Origin: Alitta virens
Lineage: Eukaryota; Annelida; Polychaeta; Phyllodocida; Nereididae
Direction: 5' to 3'
NCBI GenBank assembly: GCA_932294295.1
Contig: OW028584.1
Coordinates: forward strand, 10,982,407-11,046,406
Length of the DNA stretch: 64,000 bases
In this document: one piece after another, positions 22,796-32,575 of the stretch
Layout: each line of letters starts with the position of its first letter
Numbering within the stretch: the stretch's first letter is position 1
The notes under the pieces: model-generated
Database searches by the model: none
What the model saw: only the letters and a program-made list of their open reading frames with translations
Told to the model about the DNA's origin: nothing
Program-made: the position numbers and the translations under genes

Positions 22796-23054
22796 ATACA
22801 AAATTTAATTTGTTTTTTACATTTTGTACAATCATCAGAGCACTGGGAGCAAATCTTAAACTCTTCACATGAATTATGGGACTGGAAAATGGTTCAGTAA
22901 ATACTATTGTTGAGACTGGATAAGAAACTAATGCTGTGAATGATTTTGTTTTACACCACAATAAAACACATAAATTTCATGTATGTAGTACTATGTACAT
23001 TATTTCAACATTGTTCAAAAAAGCCTTTTGCACATTTCATGAAGTTTTTTACTC

Positions 23055-23897
23055 TTAACACGGGCAGCATCTGAAACAGCCACATAGGATATACCACAAG
23101 GAAGCCCCACTAAGACAGGACATGCAGCACTGACTGCAGCGGTTGTCTTTAGTTTCCACATATTCTACCAGGAGATCGGTCGTTCTCTCTGCACTGAGAC
23201 TACTGAAGTGGCCAGGGTGAACAGTGGACACATTATTCTGGGCGAACCAGTCCAAGAGTCGATTTGCACTGCGCACGTAGTCGTAAACATTTGAATTGGG
23301 CAACCAGTCGAGCAGCCCTCCTCCATCGCCACACTCGTACACGATGTCTCCGGTGAACAGTTCTTGTTTTTGCGGATAATACAAAGCGATTGACCCTTTT
23401 GTGTGTCCGGGCAAATGGATGACTTCCAGGTAGTCCGAACCCCCCAAATCTATGCGGTCGCCATCTCTTACAGGGCTACAGTTTGTCGGTGGCACCTTGT
23501 ACCTCAGTGCGCTAAAGTCTCGATAAGGTTGTTGGTAAAAGTGCATGGTTTTGACATAGTTCAAAGTCTCTCCTTGCTGCCCACTCCGCAAGCCATGTGC
23601 ATCATCTTCGTGGATGTACACATGTTCGAAGTGATGCGCACCACCAGAATGGTCAAAATGATTATGGGTGCAAACAACTACGATTTCTCTTTCTGAATCC
23701 GGATTCGAGTCAATCAAACCTTGCGATTGGAGGTAGGCCTTCAAATCACACACCCCTAACCCAGTGTCTATGATGACATCCTTCTTAGGTCCCTTGAGCA
23801 ACCAGATATTGGCTCTGTTGCCCTCGAAGAAGTGCTGCTCCTTCGTCAGGTAAAGACCATCTCGGATCTTCTTTGTATCGAACCAGTCCGGGTTCAT
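23055..23897 (-). CDS. MBLAC2-like metallo-beta-lactamase-fold hydrolase (terminal exon)
   Basis: The protein is 280 residues, close to human MBLAC2 (279). MBLAC2 is described as an acyl-CoA thioesterase of the metallo-beta-lactamase superfamily, and that activity is inferred here from family. The first metal motif is THNHFDHSGG (H78, H80, D82, H83). The other ligands are H165 (LPGHTKGS), D184 (FTGDIVY) and H230 (HPGHF), so the dinuclear zinc centre looks complete. GNRANIWLLKG and VIIDTGLG (residues 27-48) match the family start. The exon reaches 23923, where an acceptor (TTTTGTTTTCAG, 23924 upward) precedes it. I chose the in-exon ATG at 23897 because it restores the family length; an upstream coding exon adding EEDLLDEDT-type residues is possible. 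The last 27 residues hold nine cysteines (254, 257, 258, 261, 272, 274, 277, 278, 280) around a short hydrophobic patch, suggesting lipidation or membrane anchoring. That tail is not in the human protein. Confidence 0.9.
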   Translation of the reverse strand: MNPDWFDTKKIRDGLYLTKEQHFFEGNRANIWLLKGPKKDVIIDTGLGVCDLKAYLQSQGLIDSNPDSEREIVVVCTHNHFDHSGGAHHFEHVYIHEDDAHGLRSGQQGETLNYVKTMHFYQQPYRDFSALRYKVPPTNCSPVRDGDRIDLGGSDYLEVIHLPGHTKGSIALYYPQKQELFTGDIVYECGDGGGLLDWLPNSNVYDYVRSANRLLDWFAQNNVSTVHPGHFSSLSAERTTDLLVEYVETKDNRCSQCCMSCLSGASLWYILCGCFRCCPC

Positions 23898-24431
23898 CGT
23901 ATCTTCGTCCAAGAGATCTTCCTCTGAAAACAAAATCAAGATTGACATCGGTTAATTCAATAAAACTTCAGGAAGTCTTTACATTCATTTTATTAGATTT
24001 AAAATGTCATGTATCAATAGAAAGAACAAATTCTAAAAGAAATGCTTTCTACATTAACAAAGTATTTCAAGTAATTCTATTTGGTCTGTGGCAAATATAT
24101 TGTAATTTTGAATTATATATGGTTCACAGGCATGAATTTATTTAATCCGTCTTCCCTTTCTTTAAATCAAATTTCATTAGTACATAAAATTTCTGTTTCA
24201 ACATGAGACAAAGCTTTGTACACAGGAAATATGAACTCCTGTTTCAAATAAACTTGAAAGTATTACATTCCTGAATGACATACATGTATTACAAGCCCAG
24301 AGTTTTACAAACACACAATAAAGTTAGACCTACATATTGCACAGGTTGTGACCCTAGGTTTTTGTCCAAGATTGTTTTTCAAACAAACAATCTTCACACC
24401 TCAACATTAAGATCATTGGCTAGGCATACAA
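23898..24431. other. Probable intron sequence upstream of the MBLAC2-like exon
   Basis: On the minus strand the acceptor at 23924-23926 implies an intron extending to higher coordinates. I could not place the preceding exon or donor. Confidence 0.45.
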
Positions 24432-24550
24432 CCCAGATAGCATTCCAAATCGGGCCAGCATCATTTCTATATCAGCGGCAGTCTGTACAACATCGTTTTG
24501 ACATCGCCGACATTGCGACACCAATGTAACGATTTTGAATGCTATCTGGG
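24432..24550. mobile_element. Short MITE with CCCAGATAGCATTC ends
   Basis: CCCAGATAGCATTCCAAATC at the left is inverted at the right (GATTTTGAATGCTATCTGGG). It is 119 bp long and non-coding. Confidence 0.75.
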
Positions 24551-25563
24551 GAAGACTTGAATAACAAGAAATCATTCAATACAATTGATCAAGTCAAAAT
24601 GAAATGTATTAGACATGAAAACCATACTTGAACAAGATTCCTTACAATCCACATATATGGGACCTTTAGCAAACCATATTAAAACTGAAGAGAAATCACA
24701 CAGAAAATACCTATATATTGTGTAAAACTTTTGTGTTTTACTCATTATTTAACACCTTCAGCTCAACATCCGTGTCATATCATAATTGAAACAACTCGTT
24801 TCCAATAAATGGAGAATGTATCTTCTCCAATACCTCACCAGAATCCCTGAAAAGCCAGAAATATCTTCTGTAGGCGCCATAACCCTGCCTAAAATAAACA
24901 CAAGAAACTTATATAACATTTGAGAAAGACTCCAACCCTTTGATGAGTGCAAATGGCCATTCTGCTTGAAAGAGGAATCTTTATGGCCCTGGGCTGTGAG
25001 CTAGCACCTCACGGAGACCTTAAAAGAACATTTTTAAGGCGTCAGGGGATTCCCCTTGACTCTAAGATGTTGTTATGGAGAAGCAATATCCGACTGATAT
25101 CTACTCTTTAGCATGCTAGTCTGGCCAGGGGCATCATAGTCACCCTTCAGCACCCTTCAGCAATGGTATTCTATGCAAGTCAAGTTGGGATCGGTTGAAG
25201 TCAACGCAATCTGATTCAGACATGTAGAGTTGTTTTTCTCATCGTGAATGCAACTCTAACATGACCAAGTTTACGCTCTTGTACAAAGCGTCATATCGCA
25301 GTTCTGGTCATCGTTCAATCCTTGGCAGGCATGAAAATAAATACCTAGAATGTTGTCTCATTTGAATTGGTTTGATACATTCCGTTTTAATATTTAAACA
25401 AGAATATTTTTGACTGAATTTGACTGAAAATCTATTTGATGAACCTTTTTTTTTTTTTCTTGATGGACTTCTATTTTATTTTATTGTGTTTTTTTTTTCT
25501 TTCGTAAGTTTTGAACTTTTTCCTTATTTCAATTTTCATTGTATATTTTTAATATATATATAT
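24551..25563. other. Stretch without a gene
   Basis: It holds a palindromic kappaB-like GGGGATTCCCC (25045-25055), a two-copy CACCCTTCAG at about 25140, and T-rich runs at 25449-25500. Nothing coding was recognised. Confidence 0.4.
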
Positions 25564-25579
25564 CCCCCCCCCCCCCCCC
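25564..25579. repeat. Poly-C run (16)
   Basis: It directly precedes the left end of an M3 element. Confidence 0.9.
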
Positions 25580-25884
25580 AATAGTGGATTTTCACTAAAG
25601 TTTCTTGAAATTTCCACTAGGTGGCTACGATAGAAAAGTGCAATTCTATTGGCTGAAAAAGTTTCAGCCCTTTACTGTGATTGGCTGAAGCAAAGTGCAT
25701 CCTAGCAGCAGTTTTTTTTTTAGTGCATTTTGATGTATATTGGACATCTTATCATTTAGTTGATTTCTGTTATTTCCCAGAGAAAATTATTTTTATGGAA
25801 TCAGTTAGTTATGACCCTCTATGTCTGCAAAGCAAAATTATTAATACAAGAAGAAGAAAGACATAAGCCTTGCTGAATAGGGCC
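25580..25884 (+). mobile_element. MITE family M3, copy 1
   Basis: The left end AATAGTGGATTTTCAC is intact. The body is shared with 28281-28548, 44609-44906 and 56468-56787 (GATTGGCTGAAGCAAAGTGC, ATCCTAGCAGCAGT). The right end fades after GACATAAGCCTTGCTGAATAG and lacks the GTGAAAAGACTCTATTG terminus. It carries CCACTAGGTGGCTAC, a CTCF-core-like motif, at 25614-25628. Confidence 0.85.
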
Positions 25885-26269
25885 TATTTTGCATAGCACA
25901 TCACGTGACCAAATTACTTGATGACATCATAGCGTGTTGTCATGCCAACATTGGTGTTAATAGGAACAGATGTGGCTCACTTTAGTAAAGTGCTTCTCTA
26001 ATGAGTAAATACATGACTCTGCCCCCAATGGAAGCTGCATGGGCGATAAATGCTACAATTCAAATGGGATATGAGATCGAATGAATAGGCTATGATGGAA
26101 TAACAACACCACCCCTACCAGTTTATGTTAATTTAGTTTTTCACTGAATAAGGCTGATTAACTAGCCATGAAGGCAATCACACCTTTAAAGTAGTTAAGA
26201 ACTTAGAACTTCACATTTATAGGTTATCAGTGTGAAAACAAGAAAGCTGTTTTCATAGATTTCAGATTC

Positions 26270-26841
26270 ATTCATTTTATTTCACATTCATAAAACATAT
26301 ATTATAAATTAAATTTTTAAAACATTTTTTACATAATGTGAGGAGACCCCACTATGAAGTTATCCCTTTGCTATCGTGGGGCCACCTACAGGGATTAAAG
26401 ATTCATAAAATATTTTCTATACTATTTCAAATTAACAAAACAAAAATATAAACAGCGCTCTTCATCAATGATGACATATAAAAAAGGTATGTTATGAATA
26501 TAATGACACTAATGAGGGTTTGACCTTGAACAAATTAGGAATATCACAAAGTTCATTATATGTTGCAATAATACTAAATTTAACATACCTTTTAAAACTG
26601 TCTTGACTATGTGTATGTAGTTTTTCCTCATAGATACATCATTTCTATTCAGCCTTAATCTAAACTTATACTGCATTAATAAGTGACATGATAAGGGAGT
26701 ATGGAGATTTGTATGGATTTGTCTACACATTGCTCCTGAATAAACGTCAGCATTAAAAAAATTGAACAAAAATTCTATCAATGCCCGATTTAAGTATATA
26801 TGCCAACATTTTATTTCAAATTTAAGTTTTTGGTTTATCAC
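26270..26841 (-). mobile_element. Decayed 3' end of a non-LTR retrotransposon
   Basis: On the minus strand a 110-codon frame (26509-26841) begins with a segment like the C-terminal tail of LINE reverse transcriptases (EFLFNFFNADVYSG, RQIHTNLHTPL). It is followed by an AT-rich 3' region. It ends in GAAATAAAATGAATGAAT near 26270, a poly(A)-signal-like motif plus short repeat tail, typical of LINE 3' termini. The family is not assigned. Confidence 0.45.
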
Positions 26842-26960
26842 ACATACAGTACTTTATGGTAACTGGGTTTAGGAAGCTGAAACTAAATGTTTACTCTGTA
26901 AAATGGACAAAATATTTGATGAAGTTATTAATAGGTTAAACAGATGTATGGTAGTCATTT

Positions 26961-27110
26961 CATAGATAGATAGAAAGACTTTATTCAATAACATCAAAAG
27001 GGTGTACATACAAGACTGAAGTGCAAGAAGTACACTGTTTCAGTGCCATTGGGGATAGCACACTAAAGTTCGAAAACTTTTTTCCAGTGTGGCCCTTTCT
27101 AGATATCGTG
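26961..27110 (-). mobile_element. Non-LTR retrotransposon 3' tail
   Basis: On the minus strand it ends GTTATTGAATAAAGTC followed by TTTCTATCTATCTATG, that is AATAAA plus a tetranucleotide tail. Only about 150 bp remain. Confidence 0.45.
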
Positions 27111-27195
27111 CAAGATGACACATCTTGATGTATATCATTTAGTTTTCGTTAAATGCTAAATTAAGATTGGTTTCCAACTCTACGAATTTGGCTGT

Positions 27196-27285
27196 AATAT
27201 CTCAGGCGACCAACATCCGGTCGAGATGTATCTCACGAAGAGTGCCTAGGCTGGAGATTGAACCTGGGCCCTTCAGCAGTACCTG
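27196..27285 (-). mobile_element. SINE family S2, fragment
   Basis: It shares the arrangement of the copy at 39338-39541: CATCCGGTCGAGATG, GAAGAGTGCC, then a B-box-like GGTTCAATCTCC read on the minus strand. Confidence 0.6.
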
Positions 27286-27830
27286 TTATTAATAATCATT
27301 GACCAAGGACACATTAGCTTTCTTCGCATTTTCCCCGATAACTACCAAAACTATATTAATATTCTCACAGCTCTTGGCGGATGCAATATTGAGCAATAAC
27401 GTCCAAAAGAAGTCTACAAGACAAATTCATTAGCCCTGAGAGGATTAATTGCAAGATGCTTAAGCAGCAGCATCACTAGTTGCTGCCATGCAGGCTTGGG
27501 ATGGAGCATGAAAAAGCAAGGCATAAATGATTTAGAAGAAAATCTTGTTTTCTGAGTACAAACGCAAGTACAAATGCAAAGTATATTCCTAAAATTTAAA
27601 TGGTTAAGTATTCAGGGTCCCAATGTTGCATTCTGACACAGGCTCGTAAGATCACATTTTACAATTTGGCATTTGCATCATATACTGCGTGCAACCAGAC
27701 TTGGAAGACCACCTCACTATCGGGGCCACCCCGCCATTAAGACCACCTATTTTTGGACCCAATCGTATTCTTGTCATAGTACTTTTGCCTCCTCATTGAA
27801 ACCACACCAGTCAAAGTTGGATCAAGAATG
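27286..27830. other. Stretch without recognisable features
   Basis: No coding or shared repeat sequence recognised. Confidence 0.45.
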
Positions 27831-27990
27831 GTTTACAGCCAGATATCATTTAAACTCCAGATGACATCTTGTGAATCCAGGGCCCCCATTTGCCAACCAA
27901 GCGAGAGTCCTCGATTCACATGACATCATCTGGAGTTTAGCTTCCAAGTCTCTGAGATGTGTTTCCAAGTCAATGAATTTGGCTGTAAAT
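27831..27990. mobile_element. Palindromic MITE family M2, copy 2
   Basis: It mirrors around 27890 (AACTCCAGATGACATC against GATGACATCATCTGGAGTT written inverted). Its right end (CTTCCAAGTCTCTGAGA, CCAAGTCAATGAATTTGG) matches the left end of 20222-20395. The left outer part is missing. Confidence 0.65.
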
Positions 27991-28199
27991 GCTTAAACCC
28001 AGATACTGTTAGGACGTTACTTGGCGTCACAAATCAGGTCCATCAGAACCACTGAAGTCGACCAAAAATGTGGAGCTATCATATTTCATCACATTACAAG
28101 ATGACCGGACAAGGAAGATCTTTGTGGTTTAGGTTAATTTTATCAAAGTAGAATCTCGTCATTGAGACAACCCTTAATTGTTGTTCTTAATTGGATAGG

Positions 28200-28606
28200 G
28201 TAGTGGGTGGATTAGGGCTTTACGTCCTGTATTTCTTCACCTGATGGATGAAACAGCCATCCAACTTAGGATCAACCGGGAATAGTGGATTTTCACAGAA
28301 GGTTCTCTGTATTTCTACCAGGTGGCTAAAACAGAATACTGCAATTCTATTGGCTGAAGAAGTTCCCGCCCTTGGCTGTGATTGGCTGAAGCAAAGTGCA
28401 TCCTAGCAGCAGTATTTTTAGTGCATTTTAAATATTATGGAAGTTATTACCAACTGTGTCTGAAAAGCAAAATGAGTAATAAGAGGAGAGGAAAGACTTA
28501 TGTCCTGCTGAGTTCAGCTGCAGGGCTGTTCAGTGAAAAGACTCTATTGAAACCGGGATCCAGTGGTTGAAAGTCCAGCTCACTACCACTGAGCTCGGTC
28601 CCCATC
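28200..28606 (-). mobile_element. SINE family S1, split by a MITE
   Basis: The two parts, 28200-28280 and 28549-28606, together match the S1 copy at 33729-33910 across the junction ACCGGGAA / TTGAAACCGGGATCC. The intervening 28281-28548 is an M3 MITE. Read on the minus strand the head keeps a GGTTTCAA-type B box and a degenerate A box. Confidence 0.75.
28281..28548 (+). mobile_element. MITE family M3, copy 2, nested in a SINE
   Basis: Left end AATAGTGGATTTTCAC, right end GTGAAAAGACTCTATT. The body aligns with 25580-25884. CTCF-like TACCAGGTGGCTA lies at 28316-28328. It must have inserted after the SINE it interrupts. No clear target duplication remains. Confidence 0.85.
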
Positions 28607-28819
28607 CCTGCTGTTCTTAATTGTGAAGTGGCCTTGATAGTGAAATAGTTACAATGCCTTGAAGGGCAAGGATAGCCCAGGTCCAAATGAAACGTAAGGC
28701 TTTCTTAGAACTAGGCTCCACTATATGTCGTTTTAATACTAGCACCACTAATGATGAATTCAAAGCTTGCAAAACTCAGCTTTCAAAGTAGACCAAATTA
28801 GCTTAAATCTTCTTGAAGC

Positions 28820-29200
28820 CATCTCTTTATCTGGCTTGATTATTAAACAGGTGCCTTTGATTTCAAATGTCCCAGCTGGGAGAAGTTTGATTGCTTTAGC
28901 TTGAGATGGGAAAATGTGGTCTTAATTTCATTGAAATTTCAATAAGTTTGACGGCCAATTTACAACACATTATTGAGCAATAAAGCAGGGCCTGCAGAAG
29001 CTGTCAAAGCTTTATTAGAAATTTGACAGGGTTATTGGAATTGCATGATGCTCTTAATAGCTCTTTTTATAAACCTCATAAGTCCTCTTGCGCGTGAAGG
29101 TGACATCATATCAGCCTCTTTAAATAACTCCATTGCTATTTAAAAAATATCGCCTAATTTTTGATAAGTTATTGCTGCCTGTCTAGGATACAACGTAAAT
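28820..29200. promoter_or_regulatory. Non-repetitive block with dense developmental-type motifs
   Basis: It contains an E-box overlapping a TCF/LEF-like site (ACAGGTGCCTTTGAT), short palindromes (TTTGATTTCAAA, TTGAAATTTCAA), ATTATTGAGCAATAA, TTTATAAA and TGACATCAT. It shares no sequence with other repeats in the window. Being a conserved enhancer is a guess that needs comparison with related genomes. Confidence 0.15.
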
Positions 29201-29486
29201 GAGAATTTCCTATAAACCAAATAACTGCCTCTATACTCTGTCCTGCCAGTATGCCATCTTCTAAAACATTGAAAGAGTTTTAAATTTCAAACCAACTTTG
29301 CACAGTTAAAATCATTATTGCTATTAACCGGAGAGAACTGTTCAAACAGTAATAACTGTTTATCAATAATTCACTAAATGCAACATCGACATAAAGGTCT
29401 TGGCATGAGACATACACACAAAGACAATATTAATGTCTCAATGCTACTAGGTCTGAAGGTTAATCAGCTCATATGACGACCTGCAA

Positions 29487-29636
29487 AAGGCAGACATAAT
29501 GATGAGATGATAAGGCTTTGATTCCACACCATGTTACACATCTCATGCAGCCAACATCCTGCTGGGATGTAGCTCATAAAGAGTGCTTCAGCCGGGGAAT
29601 GAACCCGGGATCTTCAGTTGAGCTGGCCAATATGCA
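29487..29636 (-). mobile_element. SINE family S2, partial copy
   Basis: It has tail-type sequence (GATGAGATGATAAGGCTTTG), body ACACCATGTTACAC and ACATCCTGCTGGGATG, AAAGAGTGC, and a minus-strand B-box-like GGTTCATTCCCC. The head is truncated near 29636. Confidence 0.65.
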
Positions 29637-29639
29637 GTT

Positions 29640-30040
29640 TAACTTAGATACTTAGATACTTTATTTTCATCGAAATTTAAACATACATGGGTATTAAGAC
29701 ATTTCATTATGACACAAATATTTCGATGAGGGGGATGCACAAGAGTTTCGTGGAAACTATGTTTAATTGTGCATCCCCAAAAAAACTTCTAGCTTCAATC
29801 TGACACCAAATAATATCAAGATCACCAAAGACAACTGGCCTACATGCGCAATTGACTGAAGACACCAGCTGACCAAGAAGTCCGGGGTACCCAAATTCAT
29901 GGCTTAACATACAGTCTACTTCTATGTTATTTATACCAGTGGCAGTTATAAATTGAGGCCAGTAACAGTTGAGGTAAGAGAGCTTTGGTGGTGCAAATAT
30001 AACATACTGCAGGATCCTCATATGTGTCTTTTACTGCCAT
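29640..30040 (-). mobile_element. Probable non-LTR retrotransposon 3' end
   Basis: On the minus strand a 104-codon frame (29707-30021) is followed by ATTTCGATGAAAATAAAGT and two copies of ATCTAAGT, a poly(A) signal plus short tandem tail. The peptide shows no motif I can name, so the coding part may not be genuine. Confidence 0.35.
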
Positions 30041-30059
30041 TTCTGTCATTTCACTAACC

Positions 30060-30552
30060 ACGTACATAAAATACAGTTGACTCTATACAGCTGTAGCAAC
30101 CTATTCCTGGCTGTAGCTATAACTGGCTAAAACCAGCCGCTTCTGTCTACTCCTAGCTTGTAGTCGGCTTACACCTACCAGGGGCAGATCTGGGATTTTT
30201 GGAAAGGGGGGATCAGGCATTGGACTTTTACGAGCAGCGAAGGTGCCATGTCCTGCTAGGGGGATCAGGGGGCATTTTTGCCAGAGAAAAGGGGGGATCA
30301 GAACCCCCTTGAACCCCCTTTCGAAATTGATATGTGCAATAGACATGCATCTTTTCAACAAAAAATTACAAATATGCATTATTTTGAAACTCATGCACCA
30401 AATGGTGGTGCATATTACCTTTAGATCCAGCTAAAAGCAGCTAGCTATAGTCAGACAGTTCCATTTAGTGGCAGGTAGCTTCAACAGCAAAAGTTGTCTA
30501 GCTTTGTCTAGCTTCAATTTGACAGGCCGTTTTTAGTTAAACAAACTGTGTA
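30060..30552 (+). mobile_element. MITE family M4, copy 1, worn, with an insertion
   Basis: It is related along its length to 37297-37701 read inverted (TAGCAACCTATTCCTGGCTG, GCATCTTTTCAACAA, TCTAGCTTCAATTTGACAGG). Positions 30179 to about 30325 are foreign and begin CAGGGGCAGATCTGGG, resembling the hAT-type CAGGGGCGGATC end, but no inverted partner closes it. Confidence 0.65.
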
Positions 30553-30644
30553 CACCCGCTTCATCTCAGTCTAATTGACTTAGTCATTTTATAGCTTAAT
30601 TTTCTTGGCTATCAACAGATGAACTGTCTTTACTTCACTGGACG

Positions 30645-30903
30645 TACAGTTAGTTCCATAAAATATGGTCGACTCTAGCTGTCTGTAGCGACCTATACCT
30701 GACTGTGCTCTAAACATGCTACAGCCAGCTGCTTCTGTCCATTTCTATAGCTAATAATCGGCTTACATCTATCACCAGATAAATATAAACATTGGTAACT
30801 GTAAGAAATTAATCTAAAATATCATAAATATGTACTTTTAGATCCGGTTTTGAGTAGACAGCTATAACAGCTTCATCTAGTTTCAATTTGATGGGCCGTT
30901 TTA
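30645..30903 (+). mobile_element. MITE family M4, copy 2, right end lost
   Basis: It starts TACAGTTAGTTCCATAAAAT and matches 40374-40650 through TTTGATGGGCCGTTTTAGAT, where similarity stops before the terminal repeat. Confidence 0.8.
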
Positions 30904-31204
30904 GATGTCTGGTTCCACTTGAGTGGGCTGCTTAATGTTGATCAGCCTATCAAAGCAGTGTACTTATGCAAAGTGACCTATCTGACATTCTTTTGTGGTC
31001 TTCACCAATTACACCAAGTTTCGTATAAACCTTATACCAGAGAATAAACCTGTGTAGAGATGGTTGTAATTCAGAAACTACACCGAATCCATTGGTCATA
31101 CAATTGAGGGATTCCCCATGCTAGATACAGAAGGGTCATAACTGTGTGGTTGCATTGTGCCTTTCTTGTACAAAATGTCCAGACAAGATTTCCCAACATC
31201 AAAT

Positions 31205-31528
31205 TTCTTGGTGGCCCACCCCAGACTATGTGATTTCGCAACATTGCTCTATGGTCGATGAAGGTAGGTCAATTACCGCGACCGTTGAATTCAACATAGC
31301 AACGAACTAAATAGTTTTTTACATATCGCCGAATCTGGCGTTTTTTAGGATTGTTAAGCATGGATTTTCACCGTTCTGGACTCTGAATAGTTGATAGAAA
31401 CTGATACACACTGTCAAATTCCTTGCTCCCCCCTCCAGAACCGTTTCTCAGTCTGAAATCTGGCAGACCCTCAGGGCTATCGCCCTTCGCTAAACGCCAC
31501 CTAGCCGGAGAGGGTCTGCGTAGGAGAC
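31205..31528 (+). repeat. Interspersed repeat family R3, copy 1
   Basis: It is an inverted relative of 54949-55250. Shared blocks are GTAGGTCAATTAC, TTGAATTCAAC, CGCCGAATCTGG, TGTCAAATTCCTTGCTCCC, ATCTGGCAGACCCTCAGGG and AGAGGGTCTGCGTAGGAGAC. Similarity is moderate. Codons are not preserved between copies. Confidence 0.7.
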
Positions 31529-32213
31529 CGAGCCCATTTCCCATGACAATGCACAGAAGAAAAAGAGGAACAATAAAATACAATAAAGCGCACTCATGGA
31601 AACGTTTATTACAAGTTTATGCTTCAGAATTAAGACAGCGTTTCCCCATAAAGAACCCAGGAGGCTTTAAATATTACATCTTGCACCATTTTGCACTGCA
31701 ATCTGCTGCAGAAGCACGATGTTTGAAGTCTTCTTTTCACACAATTGTAATCAGCCATCGTTTCTCAATCTATCAGCAACAACAATAGAGCCTATTGTGT
31801 CTCGTTTCCAGGTTCCATTGTTCCCATTGTCTTAGTCCTTTGTTTCATCGTTTGCTGGATTCTCTCAGTGGGAAAACAACAATAGCGAACTTAGGGATAA
31901 AACCAAAAGCAGCTAAAGATGTGACAAGCTTTACAAATGAATGCCAGGATAGTACTTCAATAGAACGACATAAATTTCTCAACAGCTGAAGATCGTGCAA
32001 AGAATGTCAGCTCTTAGGACGAATTAGACAGCTCCATCTGGATGCTGCATTGAACTAAATTGAATTCAAATACCTCACCACAATGGTATTTAATCTAATT
32101 TTTAGCATATGATGTTGGTTCAGCGTGGCCTGTCGGTGATAAAGAACATCAGCATACCACATACCACTTCACCTCAGTTCATCTCATCATTGCATTTGCC
32201 CCAATAGAGCAGC
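31529..32213. other. Stretch without recognisable features
   Basis: Frames at 31423-31788 and 31795-31989 have no motif or splice support. Not called as genes. Confidence 0.45.
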
Positions 32214-32442
32214 TACAGTTAGTTCCATAAAATATGGGCGAGTCAAGACAGCTGTGGCTATAACTGGCCAAAGCCAGGCCGCCTTTTTCTACTCTTAGCC
32301 TATAGTTGGCTTGGCAAATGTAAGAAACTTCTCTAATAAATATGTATTTGCAATACACATCTTTTCAACAAGAAATGACAAATTTGCCTGAATCTCAAAT
32401 TATGCACCAGATGGTGCTGCATGTACTTTTGATACCGCATTG
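32214..32442 (+). mobile_element. MITE family M4, copy 3, 5' part
   Basis: It starts TACAGTTAGTTCCATAAAAT and includes CACATCTTTTCAACAAG and GCACCAGATGGTGCTGCAT as in the long copies (30060-30552 and 37297-37701). It ends abruptly where the 32447 repeat cluster begins. Confidence 0.75.
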
Positions 32443-32446
32443 AACG

Positions 32447-32575
32447 CATTCCCTCGCGATGTTTCGCATTCCCTCACAATATATTGCATTCCCTCACTAT
32501 AATTCCATGTTCTCTCACAACATTACTGCGAGGGAATGCGATGATCCCGAGGGGATGCAATGATCGTGAGTGAAC
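32447..32575. repeat. Direct and inverted copies of GCATTCCCTC
   Basis: Four tandem units of about 21 bp (GCATTCCCTCGCGAT, GCATTCCCTCACAAT, GCATTCCCTCACTAT, a worn CATGTTCTCTCACAA) face three inverted units (GCGAGGGAATGCGATGATC, CGAGGGGATGCAATGATCG, TGAGTGAACG). The whole could fold into a multi-branched hairpin. Confidence 0.8.

Noticed and set aside
23403..23696. 97-codon plus-strand frame
   Set aside because: It is antisense to the MBLAC2-like coding exon.
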